Source: Herbiconiux oxytropis (GTDB taxonomy: Bacteria; Actinomycetota; Actinomycetes; Actinomycetales; Microbacteriaceae). Taken from it: a stretch of 64,000 nucleotides of DNA. Made by a program: the position numbers and the translations under genes. This document shows positions 43,475 through 53,065 of this stretch, one piece after another; position 1 is the stretch's first letter; each line of letters starts with the position of its first letter. The stretch spans positions 1 to 64,000 of the forward strand of contig NZ_JANLCK010000001.1 of the NCBI RefSeq assembly GCF_024979315.1, in the 5' to 3' direction. Below the pieces are notes generated by a model. The model did not search any database. It saw only the letters and a list, made by a program, of their open reading frames with translations, and was not told the DNA's origin.

Positions 43475-44227
43475 TCACCACCGCCCGAGCGCCACATTGG
43501 CCACGGCGAGCGCGGCGGGACCGGCGGTGGAGGTGCGCAGCACCTCGTCGCCGAGGCGCACGAGCTGCGCGCCGGCCTCGGTGAGCAGCTCGAGCTCGCG
43601 CGGCGAGATGCCGCCCTCCGGGCCCACCACGAGAAGGGTGGTGTCGGCACCGGACGCGAGATCGACCGAGCTCAGCCGGTCGGTCGCCGTGGGTTCGAGA
43701 ACGAGGGTGCGGGTGGGCACCTCGCTGCCCGCGGCGCGGGCGATCAGGGCCTTCGTGTCGACCGGGTCGTCGACCACCGGCACCCACGGGCGGATCGACT
43801 GCTTGGCGGCCTCGCGCACGATCGTGGTCCAGCGCTCCACGCCCTTCGCCACCTTCGGACCCGACCAGCGCGACACCGACCGCTCGGCCTGCCACGGCAC
43901 GATCGCCGACACCCCCAGCTCGGTGGCGGCCTGGATGGCGAGCTCGTCGCGGTCGCCCTTCGCGAGGGCCTGCACGAGCACGAGACGCGGTGTGAGCTCC
44001 TCGTGCCACTCGCTCGACTCCACGGCGATCTCGAGCTGCTTCGCCTCGGCCTTCACGACGACGCCGCGGACCATGAGGCCGCGCCCGTCGCCGATCGTCG
44101 TGTGCTCGCCCACGCGCATCCGGTTGACCGTGACCGCATGGCGCGCCTCGTCGCCGGAGAGCTCGACCAGGTCGCCGGTCTCGATCGGGATCACGGCGAG
44201 GTCGTCGCGCAGGAACAGCGAGCTCAT
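43475..44227 (-). CDS. rsmE: 16S rRNA m3U1498 methyltransferase
   Basis: 250 residues; N-terminal PUA-like domain with ARHAVTVNRMRVGE, then a SPOUT knot with VVGPEGGISPRELELL and LGDEVLRTSTAGPAAL near the C-terminus. It stands seven bases after dnaJ; the dnaJ-rsmE order is widespread. Confidence 0.95.
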   Translation of the reverse strand: MSSLFLRDDLAVIPIETGDLVELSGDEARHAVTVNRMRVGEHTTIGDGRGLMVRGVVVKAEAKQLEIAVESSEWHEELTPRLVLVQALAKGDRDELAIQAATELGVSAIVPWQAERSVSRWSGPKVAKGVERWTTIVREAAKQSIRPWVPVVDDPVDTKALIARAAGSEVPTRTLVLEPTATDRLSSVDLASGADTTLLVVGPEGGISPRELELLTEAGAQLVRLGDEVLRTSTAGPAALAVANVALGRW

Positions 44228-44234
44228 GCGCGGG

Positions 44235-45344
44235 TCAGACGTTCAGGAAGCGATCGCGGAGCTTGGCGAAGAGCCCCTGCTGGAAGTGCCCGAGCGTGGG
44301 CGCCGGGTACTTGTGCGCCTTCGCGAGCTGCTTGACCAGCTCCTTCTGCTTGTGGTCGAGCTTCGTGGGAGTGACCACCTGGATGCCCACGCGGAGGTCT
44401 CCTCGGCCGTTGCCGCGGAGGTGCGTGATGCCGCGGCCCTTGACGGTGAGCACCTCGGCGCTCTGCGTGCCTGGCTTGATCTCGAGCTCGATGTCGCCGT
44501 CGAGCGCCTGGACCGTGGTGGTCGTGCCGAGCACGGCGTCCCACATCTGCACCTCGAGGGTGCAGAGCAGGTCGTCCTCGTTGCGGGAGAAGACGTCGTG
44601 GTGACGCACCTTCATCTCGAGGTAGACGTCGCCCTGCGGTCCGCCCGCGGGGCCGACCTCGCCCTGGCCGGGGAGCTGCAGGCGGAGGCCGGTGTCGACG
44701 CCGGCCGGGATGTCGACCGGGATGGTGCGGCGGGCGCGCACGCGGCCCTGGCCCTGGCAGGTGGAGCACGGGTTCGGGATGACGGTGCCGTAGCCGCGGC
44801 AGGTGCCGCACGGGGCACTCGTGACGACGTTGCCGAGCAGCGACCGGACGGTGCGCTGGATGGAGCCCGAGCCGCCGCAGATGTCGCACGTGACGGGCGA
44901 GGTGCCTGGCTGGCAGCACGAGCCGTTGCAGGTCTCGCAGAGCACGGCCGTGTCGACCTCGAGATCGCGGTGGGTGCCGAAGATGACCTCGCCGAGGTCG
45001 ACCTCCACGCGCAGCAGGGCGTCCTGCCCCCGCTCCGCCCGCGACTTGGGGCCGCGCGAGCCACCCCCCTGGCCGCCGAAGAACGTCTCGAAGATATCGC
45101 CGAAGCCGCCGAAGTTCTGACCGCCCCCGCCGAACCCCTGCTGCGGGCCGCGGTCGTAGTCGCGGCGCTGGCCGGGATCGCTCAGCACGTCGTAGGCGTG
45201 GGTGACCTGCTTGAACTTCTCCTGCGCATCCGGGCTCGGATTGACGTCGGGGTGCAGTTCGCGGGCGAGCCTGCGGTAGGCCTTCTTGATCTCCTCGGGT
45301 GTCGCTTCGCGGGACACGCCGAGTACGTCGTAGTGGTCAGCCAC
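44235..45344 (-). CDS. dnaJ: chaperone DnaJ (DnaJ2 type)
   Basis: 369-residue DnaK co-chaperone. J domain with HPD at 31-33, Gly/Phe-rich linker (about 70-100), four zinc-motif repeats (the first is CETCNGSC, with Cys for the last Gly), and two client-binding domains. It follows hrcA and is under its CIRCE control, unlike the DnaJ1 of dnaK operons. The GTG start begins [10 protein letters not shown]. Confidence 0.96.
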   Translation of the reverse strand: MADHYDVLGVSREATPEEIKKAYRRLARELHPDVNPSPDAQEKFKQVTHAYDVLSDPGQRRDYDRGPQQGFGGGGQNFGGFGDIFETFFGGQGGGSRGPKSRAERGQDALLRVEVDLGEVIFGTHRDLEVDTAVLCETCNGSCCQPGTSPVTCDICGGSGSIQRTVRSLLGNVVTSAPCGTCRGYGTVIPNPCSTCQGQGRVRARRTIPVDIPAGVDTGLRLQLPGQGEVGPAGGPQGDVYLEMKVRHHDVFSRNEDDLLCTLEVQMWDAVLGTTTTVQALDGDIELEIKPGTQSAEVLTVKGRGITHLRGNGRGDLRVGIQVVTPTKLDHKQKELVKQLAKAHKYPAPTLGHFQQGLFAKLRDRFLNV

Positions 45345-45416
45345 CAGGGGCTACTCCTTCGTTCGGTGAGGAATTCGGTGAAGAATGCGTGGGGGAAAGG
45401 TGAGATCGGGTGACGA

Positions 45417-46451
45417 TCAGCCGGGGCTGCCGGGGTCGCCCAGGGTGCGGGAGAGGTAGCGCGCGACCGCGCGCACCGCGGAGATGTTGCTCGAGTAGTC
45501 CATGCGCGTGGGGCCGAGCACGCCGAGCCTCGAGATCGAGGTGCCGACGCCGCGGTAGCCAGAAGCGAGGATGGAGGTCTCGCCGAGGCCGAACGACTCG
45601 TTCTCACGGCCGATGGAGACGGTCACGCCCCGCTGGTCGGCCTCCATCTCGCTGAACAGGCGCAGCAGCACCACCTGCTCCTCGACCGCCTCGAGCACGG
45701 GGAGGATGCTGCCGTTGAAGTCGTCCTCCGTGCGCACGAGGTTCGCGGCCCCCGCGATGAGCATCTTCTCCTGCCGGTTGGCGGAGAGCTGCTCGAGCAG
45801 GATCGCGACGACACGGTCGGTGACGGGCCGCTCGGCGGGCGGGAAGCGCTCGCCGAGGCCGGCGAGCGCCGCGGCGCCCTCGACGACCGTGAGGCTCGAG
45901 AGCACCTCGTTGAGGCGGCTGCGGAGCGTTGCGATGAGCGCGTCGTCGAGGTCGGCCGGCACATCGACGACCCTCTGGTCGACGTGGCCCGCATCCGTGA
46001 TGACGACGGTCATGAGCCGCCGCGTGGTGAGCGCCACGACCTCGACGTGCCGCACCCGCGCCTGGGAGAGCGAGGGGTACTGCACGAGGGCCACCTGATG
46101 CGTGAGCTGCGAGAGCAGGCGCACGGTGCGGGCCAGCACGTCGTCGACGTCGACCGAGGAGCCGAGGAAGGTCTCGATGGCGTGGCGCTGGGCCTGGCTG
46201 AGCGGGCGCAGATCGGAGAGGTGGTCGACGAAGAGGCGGTAGCCCTTGTCGGTGGGCACGCGGCCCGAGGAGGTGTGGGGAGCGGTGATGAGCTCCTCCT
46301 CCTCGAGGAGGGCCATGTCGTTACGGATGGTCGCGGCCGAGACGCCGAAGGAATGCTGCTCGGCGATGCGCTTCGAACCGACGGGCTCCCGGGAGGCGAC
46401 GTAGTCCTGCACGATCACACGGAGGACTTCGAGACTGCGTTCCGACACCAT
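45417..46451 (-). CDS. hrcA: heat-shock repressor HrcA
   Basis: 344 residues; binds CIRCE with an N-terminal winged HTH (SAATIRNDMALLEEEELI). Ends with the conserved region RMDYSSNISAVRAVARYLSRTL. ATG 46451 gives the family start MVSERSLEVLRVIVQDYV. A CIRCE element lies 40 bases upstream, so it is autoregulated, with dnaJ to era behind it. Confidence 0.97.
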   Translation of the reverse strand: MVSERSLEVLRVIVQDYVASREPVGSKRIAEQHSFGVSAATIRNDMALLEEEELITAPHTSSGRVPTDKGYRLFVDHLSDLRPLSQAQRHAIETFLGSSVDVDDVLARTVRLLSQLTHQVALVQYPSLSQARVRHVEVVALTTRRLMTVVITDAGHVDQRVVDVPADLDDALIATLRSRLNEVLSSLTVVEGAAALAGLGERFPPAERPVTDRVVAILLEQLSANRQEKMLIAGAANLVRTEDDFNGSILPVLEAVEEQVVLLRLFSEMEADQRGVTVSIGRENESFGLGETSILASGYRGVGTSISRLGVLGPTRMDYSSNISAVRAVARYLSRTLGDPGSPG

Positions 46452-46490
46452 CTGGAACCCTCCTCCCGATCGCCGACCCGGAGCGGGCTG

Positions 46491-46517
46491 TTGGCACTCA
46501 CACATCCGGAGTGCCAA
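46491..46517. promoter_or_regulatory. CIRCE operator of hrcA
   Basis: TTGGCACTC, nine bases, GAGTGCCAA: one symmetric change from the classic TTAGCACTC-N9-GAGTGCTAA. A minus-strand -10 TATAAT (46517-46522) adjoins it, so HrcA would sit just downstream of the -10 over the start of transcription. The -35 is weak. Confidence 0.93.
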
Positions 46518-46568
46518 TTATATCCCCCATCGGGGGCTTGCGGGTGCGGACACCCGCCGTCGAAATCA

Positions 46569-46597
46569 TTGCCCGCACCGACCCCGAGCGCTATCCT
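46569..46597 (+). promoter_or_regulatory. promoter of the DUF4870 gene
   Basis: -35 TTGCCC (46569-46574), 17-base spacer, -10 TATCCT (46592-46597), 47 bases before the ATG. It is divergent from hrcA. Confidence 0.55.
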
Positions 46598-46644
46598 GCC
46601 TCTGATGCGAGCCTCCGCTCGCCCGTCTGAAAGGCACAGAGACA

Positions 46645-47169
46645 ATGACTGACCCCAACGCAACGCCGCCGTACGACCCGGCCGCAGGCCAGCCGACGCC
46701 TCCTCCCGGCCAGACCCCTCCCCCCGGGTACCAGGCTCCGCCCCCCGGCTACCAGGCTCCCCCGCCCGGCCAGCAGGGCTATCCGCAGCAGCAGGGCGGC
46801 TACCAGGGCCCCGTCGCCGCTGCTCCGCTGTCACCGGCCGAAGACAAGCAGTGGGCGATGCTCGGTCAGCTCGGCGGCATCCTGGGCTGGCTCCCGCCGC
46901 TGATCATCTGGCTGGTCTTCAAGGATCGCGGCCCCCTGACCAACCAGGAGGCCAAGGAGTCCCTCAACTTCCAGATCACGGTCGCGATCTTCGTGGTGGG
47001 CCTCTACATCATCGGCACGCTGCTCTCGATCATCTTCATCGGCTTCCTGTTCTACTTCCTCGCCTGGGCCGTGCAGATCGTGGGCCTCATCTTCGCGATC
47101 ATCGCGGGCGTGAAGGTCAACGGCGGCGGCACCTACCGCTACTTCTTCAACTTCCGCTTCATCAAGTAG
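46645..47169 (+). CDS. DUF4870 membrane protein with Pro/Gln-rich tail
   Basis: 174 residues. About 60 N-terminal residues are Pro/Gly/Gln/Tyr-rich with the repeat GYQAPPPGYQAPPPG, like tails that gather at the actinobacterial membrane. The DUF4870 (Tic20-like) domain follows: WAMLGQLGGILGWLPPLIIWLVFK, then LTNQEAKESLNFQI, and two more helices. Function unknown. It is a single gene with its own promoter, converging on hemW. Confidence 0.85.
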   Translation: MTDPNATPPYDPAAGQPTPPPGQTPPPGYQAPPPGYQAPPPGQQGYPQQQGGYQGPVAAAPLSPAEDKQWAMLGQLGGILGWLPPLIIWLVFKDRGPLTNQEAKESLNFQITVAIFVVGLYIIGTLLSIIFIGFLFYFLAWAVQIVGLIFAIIAGVKVNGGGTYRYFFNFRFIK

Positions 47170-47178
47170 CGCGAAGCA

Positions 47179-48402
47179 CTACGTCAGGCGGCGCACCACG
47201 GCGTCGGCGAGCAGACGGCCCTTCAGGGTCAGCTCGACCGCCCCGCGGAGCGCCGCCTTTCCGTCTATCAGGCCCTCGGCGATGAGGCCGGCGATCTCGC
47301 GTCGGGCCTCGGGCACGAGCGACTCGGTGCGCAGGGCACCGCGCACCCGGGTGAGCAGGAGCACGCGCTCCAGCTCGCCCGTCTCGCCGTCGATGGTCTC
47401 GCGGCCCGCGGCGGGAGACGCGCCCTCGGCGATGCGCTGGGCGTAGGCGGCGGGGTGCTTGACGTTCCACCAGCGCGTGCGGCCCACGTAGCTGTGAGAA
47501 CCGGGGCCGATCCCCCACCAGTCGTGGCCGACCCAGTACGACAGGTTGTGGCGGGAGGGCCGTCCCGTCTCGCGGTGCGCCCAGTTGCTCACTTCGTACC
47601 AGTCGTAGCCCGCGCTCGCGAGCGTCGCATCCGCGAGCTCGTACATGTCGGCCTGCAGATCGTCGGAGGGCTCCGCCACCTGGCCGGAGCGGATCTGCCG
47701 GGCCAGCTTCGTGCCGTCCTCCACGATCAGCGCGTAGGCCGAGACGTGATCGGGCTCGTTCTCGAGCACCGCGTCGAGCGAGCGCCGCCAGTCACCGAGC
47801 GTCTCGCCCGGGGCGCCGTAGATGAGGTCGAGGCTCACCTGGAGGCCGGCCTCGCGGGCCCAGCGCACGACATCCGGGATGCGCGCGGGGTCGTGGGTGC
47901 GCTCGAGCGTGGCGAGCACGCTCGGCACGGCCGACTGCATGCCGAAGCTGACCCGGGTGAAGCCCGCCGCGGCGAGCGTCTGCAGGTAGGCGGCGTCGAC
48001 CGAGTCGGGGTTGGCCTCGGTGGTGATCTCCGCATCCGGAACGAAGCCCCAGGTGTCACGGGCCGCGCCCAGCATCTGCGCCAGCTGGTGGGCCGGCAGG
48101 AGCGTGGGTGTGCCGCCCCCGAAGAAGACCGTGGAGAGCGGGCGCGCGGCCACCCCCGAGGTCTCGAGAACACCGCGGGCGAAGCGCATCTCGGCGATCG
48201 CCTCGTCGGCGTAGTCGGACTGCTTGGCGCCGCGCAGCTCAGTGGCCGTGTAGGTGTTGAAGTCGCAGTAGCCGCAGCGCACCCGGCAGAAGGGCACGTG
48301 CACGTAGAGGCCGAAGTCGCGGTCGGCCGAGGCCGCCGCACCCGTGGGCGGCAGCAGTCCGTCGGTGGGAGCGGGGTCTCCCAGCGGGAGAGCGGAGGGC
48401 AC
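47179..48402 (-). CDS. hemW: radical SAM heme chaperone HemW
   Basis: 407 residues. Radical SAM cysteines C39, C43 and C46 in CRVRCGYCDF; the residue after CxxxCxxC pattern and HemW words (FFGGGTPTLL, RVSFGMQS, LIYGAPGET, WWGIGPGSHSY) separate it from coproporphyrinogen III dehydrogenase HemN. It loads heme into acceptor proteins. GTG start, six bases after the DUF1990 gene. Confidence 0.92.
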   Translation of the reverse strand: MPSALPLGDPAPTDGLLPPTGAAASADRDFGLYVHVPFCRVRCGYCDFNTYTATELRGAKQSDYADEAIAEMRFARGVLETSGVAARPLSTVFFGGGTPTLLPAHQLAQMLGAARDTWGFVPDAEITTEANPDSVDAAYLQTLAAAGFTRVSFGMQSAVPSVLATLERTHDPARIPDVVRWAREAGLQVSLDLIYGAPGETLGDWRRSLDAVLENEPDHVSAYALIVEDGTKLARQIRSGQVAEPSDDLQADMYELADATLASAGYDWYEVSNWAHRETGRPSRHNLSYWVGHDWWGIGPGSHSYVGRTRWWNVKHPAAYAQRIAEGASPAAGRETIDGETGELERVLLLTRVRGALRTESLVPEARREIAGLIAEGLIDGKAALRGAVELTLKGRLLADAVVRRLT

Positions 48403-48408
48403 GGGCGC

Positions 48409-49080
48409 CTACAGTCCCCGCGCGGGCGAGAGCGAGCGGAGGTAGCGGCGCGTGGCGCGCGCCTGCATGAAGCGCAGCACGGGATAGCCCAGCCGGTAGT
48501 ACCAGGTGCTGGGGCGGGAGAAGGCGCGGATGACGATCCAGACCGAGTCGTCCTGCCGGCGCTCCACCACGAAGCTCTCCTCGCCCGACTCCGGATGCCC
48601 GGGCAGGGTCCCGTAGGCGAAGCCGCGGCGGCCGGGCTCCTCGACCAGGTAGACCACGCGAACAGGCGCCTTGACCACGAGGCCGAACGCTTTGATCGAG
48701 AGCACGGCGGTGGTGCCGGGCGAGACGAGGGGCGTTCCGTCCTCGCCGTAGGCCTGCTCCGGATGCGTGTCGCGGGGGGCGATCGGATTGCCCACGGAAT
48801 CGAAGACGAGACCCACGTAGTCGGTCTCGGTGGGGGTGGGCAGCTGGATGTCGCCGACGCTGATCCCGGCGCCGCGCTGCACTCCCCAGGCCATGAGCCT
48901 CGCGCTCGCGGCCTCGAAGCGCTCCGCGCCGGAGCCGATCCGTGCGCGCGCCTCCATGGGCCGGAAGCCCTTCGGCGGGAAGTACAGCAGGTCGGCCGCC
49001 TGGGTGGCTCCGATGGCGGCGTAGCTGAGAGGTGCGTCGACGGCCTGCCGCGGAGCGGGGAGAGCGCTCACCGCGGTCAC
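48409..49080 (-). CDS. DUF1990 family protein
   Basis: 223 residues, soluble; DUF1990 words include [47 protein letters not shown] and [19 protein letters not shown], a START/SRPBCC-like fold. Function unknown. Its GTG (49080) overlaps the lepA stop as GTGA, so it is coupled to lepA; a second GTG three codons on is possible. Confidence 0.85.
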   Translation of the reverse strand: MTAVSALPAPRQAVDAPLSYAAIGATQAADLLYFPPKGFRPMEARARIGSGAERFEAASARLMAWGVQRGAGISVGDIQLPTPTETDYVGLVFDSVGNPIAPRDTHPEQAYGEDGTPLVSPGTTAVLSIKAFGLVVKAPVRVVYLVEEPGRRGFAYGTLPGHPESGEESFVVERRQDDSVWIVIRAFSRPSTWYYRLGYPVLRFMQARATRRYLRSLSPARGL

Positions 49081-50927
49081 TTCTTGTCCTTCTTCTCGAC
49101 GTCGCCCGAGAGCGCGGCGATGAAGGCCTCCTGGGGCACCTCGACGCGGCCCACCATCTTCATGCGCTTCTTGCCCTCCTTCTGCTTCTCGAGCAGCTTG
49201 CGCTTGCGGGAGATGTCGCCGCCGTAGCACTTGGCCAGCACGTCCTTGCGCATGGCGCGGATGGACTCGCGGGCGATGATGCGGGCACCGATGGCGGCCT
49301 GGATGGGCACCTCGAACTGCTGGCGCGGGATCAGCTCGCGGAGCCGGCCCGTCATCAGCACGCCGTAGGCGTAGGCCTTCTCGCGGTGCACGATGGCGCT
49401 GAACGCATCGACCTGCTCGCCCTGCAACAGGATGTCGACCTTCACGAGGTCGGCCTCCTGCTCGCCGGCGGGCTCGTAGTCGAGGCTCGCGTAGCCCGCG
49501 GTCTTCGACTTGAGGCTGTCGAAGAAGTCGAACACGATCTCACCGAGCGGCATCGTGTACTTGATCTCCACCCGGTCCTCGCCGAGGTAGTCCATGCCCT
49601 GGAGCGTGCCCCTGCGGCTCTGGCAGAGCTCCATGATGGTGCCCACGTAGTCCTTCGGCGCGAGGATCGCCGCATTGACCACCGGCTCCTTGACGTTGAG
49701 GATCTTGCCGCCCGGGAACTCGCTGGGGTTCGTGACCGTGACGGTCTTCTTGTCCTCCGTCGTGACCTCGTAGATCACGCTCGGGGCCGTGGCGATGAGG
49801 TCGAGGTTGAACTCGCGCTCGAGCCGCTCGGTGATGATCTCGAGATGCAGGAGGCCGAGGAAGCCGCACCGGAAGCCGAAGCCGAGCGCCACGGAGGTCT
49901 CGGGCTCGTAGACGAGCGCCGCGTCGCTCAGCTTGAGCTTGTCGAGGGCCTCGCGGAGCACCGGGTAGTCGCTGCCGTCGATCGGGTAGAGACCCGAGAA
50001 CACCATCGGCAGCGGCTCGGTGTAACCCGGCAGGGCCTTCGTGGCGGGCTTCGCGGCGGTCGTGACGGTGTCGCCGACCTTCGACTGGCGCACATCCTTC
50101 ACGCCCGTGATGAGGTAGCCGACCTCGCCGACGCCGAGGCCCTTGCTGGGGGTCGGCTCGGGGGAGCTGACTCCGATCTCGAGGATCTCGTGCGTGGCAC
50201 GGGTGGACATCATCTGGATGCGCTCGCGCGGGTTGAGGTGCCCGTCGATCATGCGCACGTAGGTGACCACGCCACGGTAGGCGTCGTAGACGGAGTCGAA
50301 GATCATGGCGCGGGCCGCGGCATCCGGATCGCCCTTCGGGGCGGGAATGAGCTCGACGACGCGGTCGAGCAGGTCCTCCACGCCGAGGCCCGTCTTGCCG
50401 CTGACCCGCAGCACGTCCTCCGGATCGCCGCCGATGAGGCTCGCGAGCTCCTTGGCGTACTTCTCCGGATCGGCCGCAGGCAGGTCGATCTTGTTGAGCA
50501 CGGGGATGATCGTGAGGTCGTTCTCGAGCGCGAGGTAGAGGTTCGCGAGGGTCTGGGCCTCGATGCCCTGAGCGGCGTCGACGAGCAGGATGGCGCCCTC
50601 GCACGCGGCGAGGGAGCGGCTCACCTCGTAGGAGAAGTCGACGTGGCCCGGAGTGTCGATCATGTTGAGGGCGAAGGTGTCGAGGCCTCGCGACCACGGC
50701 ATGCGCACCGCCTGGCTCTTGATCGTGATGCCGCGCTCGCGCTCGATGTCCATGCGATCGAGGTACTGGGCGCGCATGTCACGGTCGCTCACGACGCCCG
50801 TGATGCCGAGCATGCGGTCGGCGAGCGTCGACTTGCCGTGGTCGATGTGCGCGATGATGCAGAAGTTGCGGATGAACGCGGGGTCGGTGGAGGCAGGTTG
50901 GAGTGCCTTCAGTGATGTGGGGCTCAC
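49077..50927 (-). CDS. lepA: elongation factor 4 (LepA)
   Basis: 616 residues, full length; back-translocase-like ribosomal GTPase. P-loop AHIDHGKS at 26-33, [11 protein letters not shown], and the LepA-specific C-terminal domain with [21 protein letters not shown] chose GTG 50927 since AGAGGA is a few bases before it and it gives the family length. It is the first of lepA-DUF1990-hemW. Confidence 0.97.
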   Translation of the reverse strand: MSPTSLKALQPASTDPAFIRNFCIIAHIDHGKSTLADRMLGITGVVSDRDMRAQYLDRMDIERERGITIKSQAVRMPWSRGLDTFALNMIDTPGHVDFSYEVSRSLAACEGAILLVDAAQGIEAQTLANLYLALENDLTIIPVLNKIDLPAADPEKYAKELASLIGGDPEDVLRVSGKTGLGVEDLLDRVVELIPAPKGDPDAAARAMIFDSVYDAYRGVVTYVRMIDGHLNPRERIQMMSTRATHEILEIGVSSPEPTPSKGLGVGEVGYLITGVKDVRQSKVGDTVTTAAKPATKALPGYTEPLPMVFSGLYPIDGSDYPVLREALDKLKLSDAALVYEPETSVALGFGFRCGFLGLLHLEIITERLEREFNLDLIATAPSVIYEVTTEDKKTVTVTNPSEFPGGKILNVKEPVVNAAILAPKDYVGTIMELCQSRRGTLQGMDYLGEDRVEIKYTMPLGEIVFDFFDSLKSKTAGYASLDYEPAGEQEADLVKVDILLQGEQVDAFSAIVHREKAYAYGVLMTGRLRELIPRQQFEVPIQAAIGARIIARESIRAMRKDVLAKCYGGDISRKRKLLEKQKEGKKRMKMVGRVEVPQEAFIAALSGDVEKKDKK

Positions 50928-51058
50928 GCATTCCTCTGGTGGTGTGTCCGACCGGATCGCCGGACGCCCCATTCTGCCATGTCGCGCAGGGCTGCCGCAG
51001 AGACGACTCACAGCGTCACGGGTGGAAGTATCGGGGCCTTGTTCGGTTGAATCCTCCT

Positions 51059-51949
51059 ATGGCCATCTTCCTCACCGGCGCGACCGGTTACATCGGTTCC
51101 GCAGTCCTCCGTCAGCTCCGCGGCCAGGGCCGCGACGTCGTCGCCCTCGTGCGCACCGAGGAGAAGGCGCGCGAGGTGGAGGCCGCGGGCGCCACCGCCG
51201 TGCTCGGCTCGCTCACCGACCGCGAGATCGTGACGCACCTCGCACTCGAGAGCGACGGCGTCATCCACACCGCCTCCCCCGGTGACGACTCGAGCGCCCC
51301 CACCGACGATGCCTTCGTGACCGCGGCGTTCGCCGGTCTCGAGGGCAGCGACAAGCCCTACGTGCACACGGGCGGCATCTGGATCTTCGGATCGGGCGCC
51401 GACCTCACGGAGTCGACGCCGTTCGCGCCGCCCGCCCTCACCTCGTGGCGCCCGGTCGTCGAGGCGCGCGTGCAGGGCGCGTCGGGGGTCAAGACCACGA
51501 TCATCGCGCCGGCCGTCGTGTTCGGGCACGGCGGGGGCATCCCGAACCTCGTGGTCGACGCCGCGCGGGTCGCTGGCTCCGACGGGGAGGCGCTCTCGCT
51601 GATCGGGCCGGGCACGCAGCACTGGACGACGGTGTTCGTCGACGACCTCGCGGAGCTCTACCTGCTCGCGTTCGACCTCGCCGACGGCGGCTCGTACTAC
51701 ATCGGCGCGAGCGGGGAGAACCCGACCGTGCGGTCGCTCGGTGAGGCCGCTTCTGCGGCCGCGGGACTCGGCGGGCGCGTGGAGCCGACCTCGGTGGAGG
51801 ACGTGCACGCCCGGCTCGGCGAGGAGTTCGGCGACGCGCTGCTGCTCGACCAGCAGGCGATCGGATCGGCCGCGCGGATCGACCTCGGGTGGGAGCCGAA
51901 CGGGCCGACGCTGCTCGAGGAGCTGCGCGCGGGGTCGTACGCGCGCTGA
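51059..51949 (+). CDS. NAD(P)-binding epimerase/dehydratase-like oxidoreductase
   Basis: 296-residue extended SDR fold. Nucleotide loop GATGYIG at 7-13; the YxxxK catalytic pair is not intact at the expected place, so it may be an atypical SDR (NmrA or ycdH-like). Middle words VHTGGIWIFGSG and APAVVFGHGGG are typical of the family used in sugar or small-molecule metabolism. The substrate is unknown. Single gene, convergent with the KPR gene. Confidence 0.78.
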   Translation: MAIFLTGATGYIGSAVLRQLRGQGRDVVALVRTEEKAREVEAAGATAVLGSLTDREIVTHLALESDGVIHTASPGDDSSAPTDDAFVTAAFAGLEGSDKPYVHTGGIWIFGSGADLTESTPFAPPALTSWRPVVEARVQGASGVKTTIIAPAVVFGHGGGIPNLVVDAARVAGSDGEALSLIGPGTQHWTTVFVDDLAELYLLAFDLADGGSYYIGASGENPTVRSLGEAASAAAGLGGRVEPTSVEDVHARLGEEFGDALLLDQQAIGSAARIDLGWEPNGPTLLEELRAGSYAR

Positions 51950-51963
51950 GCGAGTCTCTCGCG

Positions 51964-52046
51964 ACTTGACAGTTCCTGGGCCTGAAGCCGCCGACTTGAC
52001 ACAAGATGTGCCAAGTCGGCGGTTATTCGCGCAACTTCTGTCAAGT
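51964..52046. repeat. nested palindrome between convergent genes
   Basis: Inner palindrome: 16-base arms at 51988-52003 and 52007-52022 with one mismatch around AGA. Outer arms ACTTGACAG (51964-51972) and CTGTCAAGT (52038-52046) match perfectly. Four copies of the octamer ACTTGACA are arranged ++-- (51964, 51994, then inverted at 52009 with one mismatch and at 52039). It may be a bidirectional terminator of two genes, but the repeated core suggests a protein-binding or mobile palindrome. Confidence 0.75.
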
Positions 52047-52069
52047 GGGGCGGGGGGGGGCGGCGGCGG

Positions 52070-53065
52070 TCAGCGCAGGACGGCGGCCTCGACCTCGGCG
52101 GGGGTGAAGAAGTTGCTCGTGCGCTCGACGCGGTGCACGAGGTCGACGAGCGCGGCATTGACGGGGGCTTCGCGACCTACCGCGGCGGCCGCAGCCACCA
52201 CGGCGCCGTTCAGGTGGTCGATCTCGGTGAGCTGACCGCGGCGGATGCTCTGGAGGGTCGATCCCGGGTTCGGGACAGACCCCATCCGCTTGCCCATGAG
52301 CCGCGGGAGGTACTGCGCCAGGCTGCGAGGCAGGCGGGCCACGGCGCCGAGCAGACGGTCGTCGAGGCCGAGCAGGGACTCGAAGCGCACGCCGGAAGCC
52401 CGGGCGATGCGGATCGTCTCCTGCATGCTCGCGGTGAGGATCCGCCTGAGGCGGGGGTCGGCGATCGTCTCCTGCACCGACAGGCCGGTGATCGCGGGGA
52501 GGGCGTTGACGTGGTTGACCATGAGCTTCGTCCACTGCGCTCCCGTGAAGTTCTCGGTGACACGGGTGTCGAGGAAGGCGCCGACCGTCCGGACCGTCTC
52601 GGCGAAGACATCCGGGGGCGTGGAGTCGAGTCGGCCTAGGTAGGTGGCACCACCCGTGGTGATGGTGATCCGCCCGGGCTCCAGGAACGACGCCGCGTAG
52701 AGGGCGAGGGCGCCGATCACCGGTGTGTCCGGGAGGAGGCGGGATGCCTCCTCCGCGCCGCCGAGACCGTTCTGCACGACGACGAGGGGCACGCCCGCCA
52801 GGAACGCGGCGTTCTCGGCGAGGGCGGCCGTCGCATCCTGGGCCTTGACGCAGAGGAAGGCGAGTTCGGGCCTCCCGTCGAGGGCGGGGGTGGCGTGGGG
52901 GTGGGCAAGGTGGTCGCCCCAGGCGCCCGTGAGGCGGAGGCCCTCGGTGCGGATCGCCCCGAGCTGGGCTCCGCGGGCGGTGACGGCGACGGTGTGGCCC
53001 GCGCGGTCGGCGAGTGCTGCGGTGGCACCACCGATGGCGCCGGCTCCGATGACGGCGATCCTCAT
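52070..53065 (-). CDS. 2-dehydropantoate 2-reductase family protein
   Basis: 331 residues. NADP-binding GAGAIGG at 7-13 and the C-terminal helical domain with WTKLMVNHVNALPAITG, whose Lys and Asn match the catalytic pair of ketopantoate reductase. Assigned to the family; it could be PanE for coenzyme A synthesis or a related reductase. The ATG overlaps the aminotransferase stop, so the two form an operon, which is not the usual panE context. Confidence 0.8.
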   Translation of the reverse strand: MRIAVIGAGAIGGATAALADRAGHTVAVTARGAQLGAIRTEGLRLTGAWGDHLAHPHATPALDGRPELAFLCVKAQDATAALAENAAFLAGVPLVVVQNGLGGAEEASRLLPDTPVIGALALYAASFLEPGRITITTGGATYLGRLDSTPPDVFAETVRTVGAFLDTRVTENFTGAQWTKLMVNHVNALPAITGLSVQETIADPRLRRILTASMQETIRIARASGVRFESLLGLDDRLLGAVARLPRSLAQYLPRLMGKRMGSVPNPGSTLQSIRRGQLTEIDHLNGAVVAAAAAVGREAPVNAALVDLVHRVERTSNFFTPAEVEAAVLR

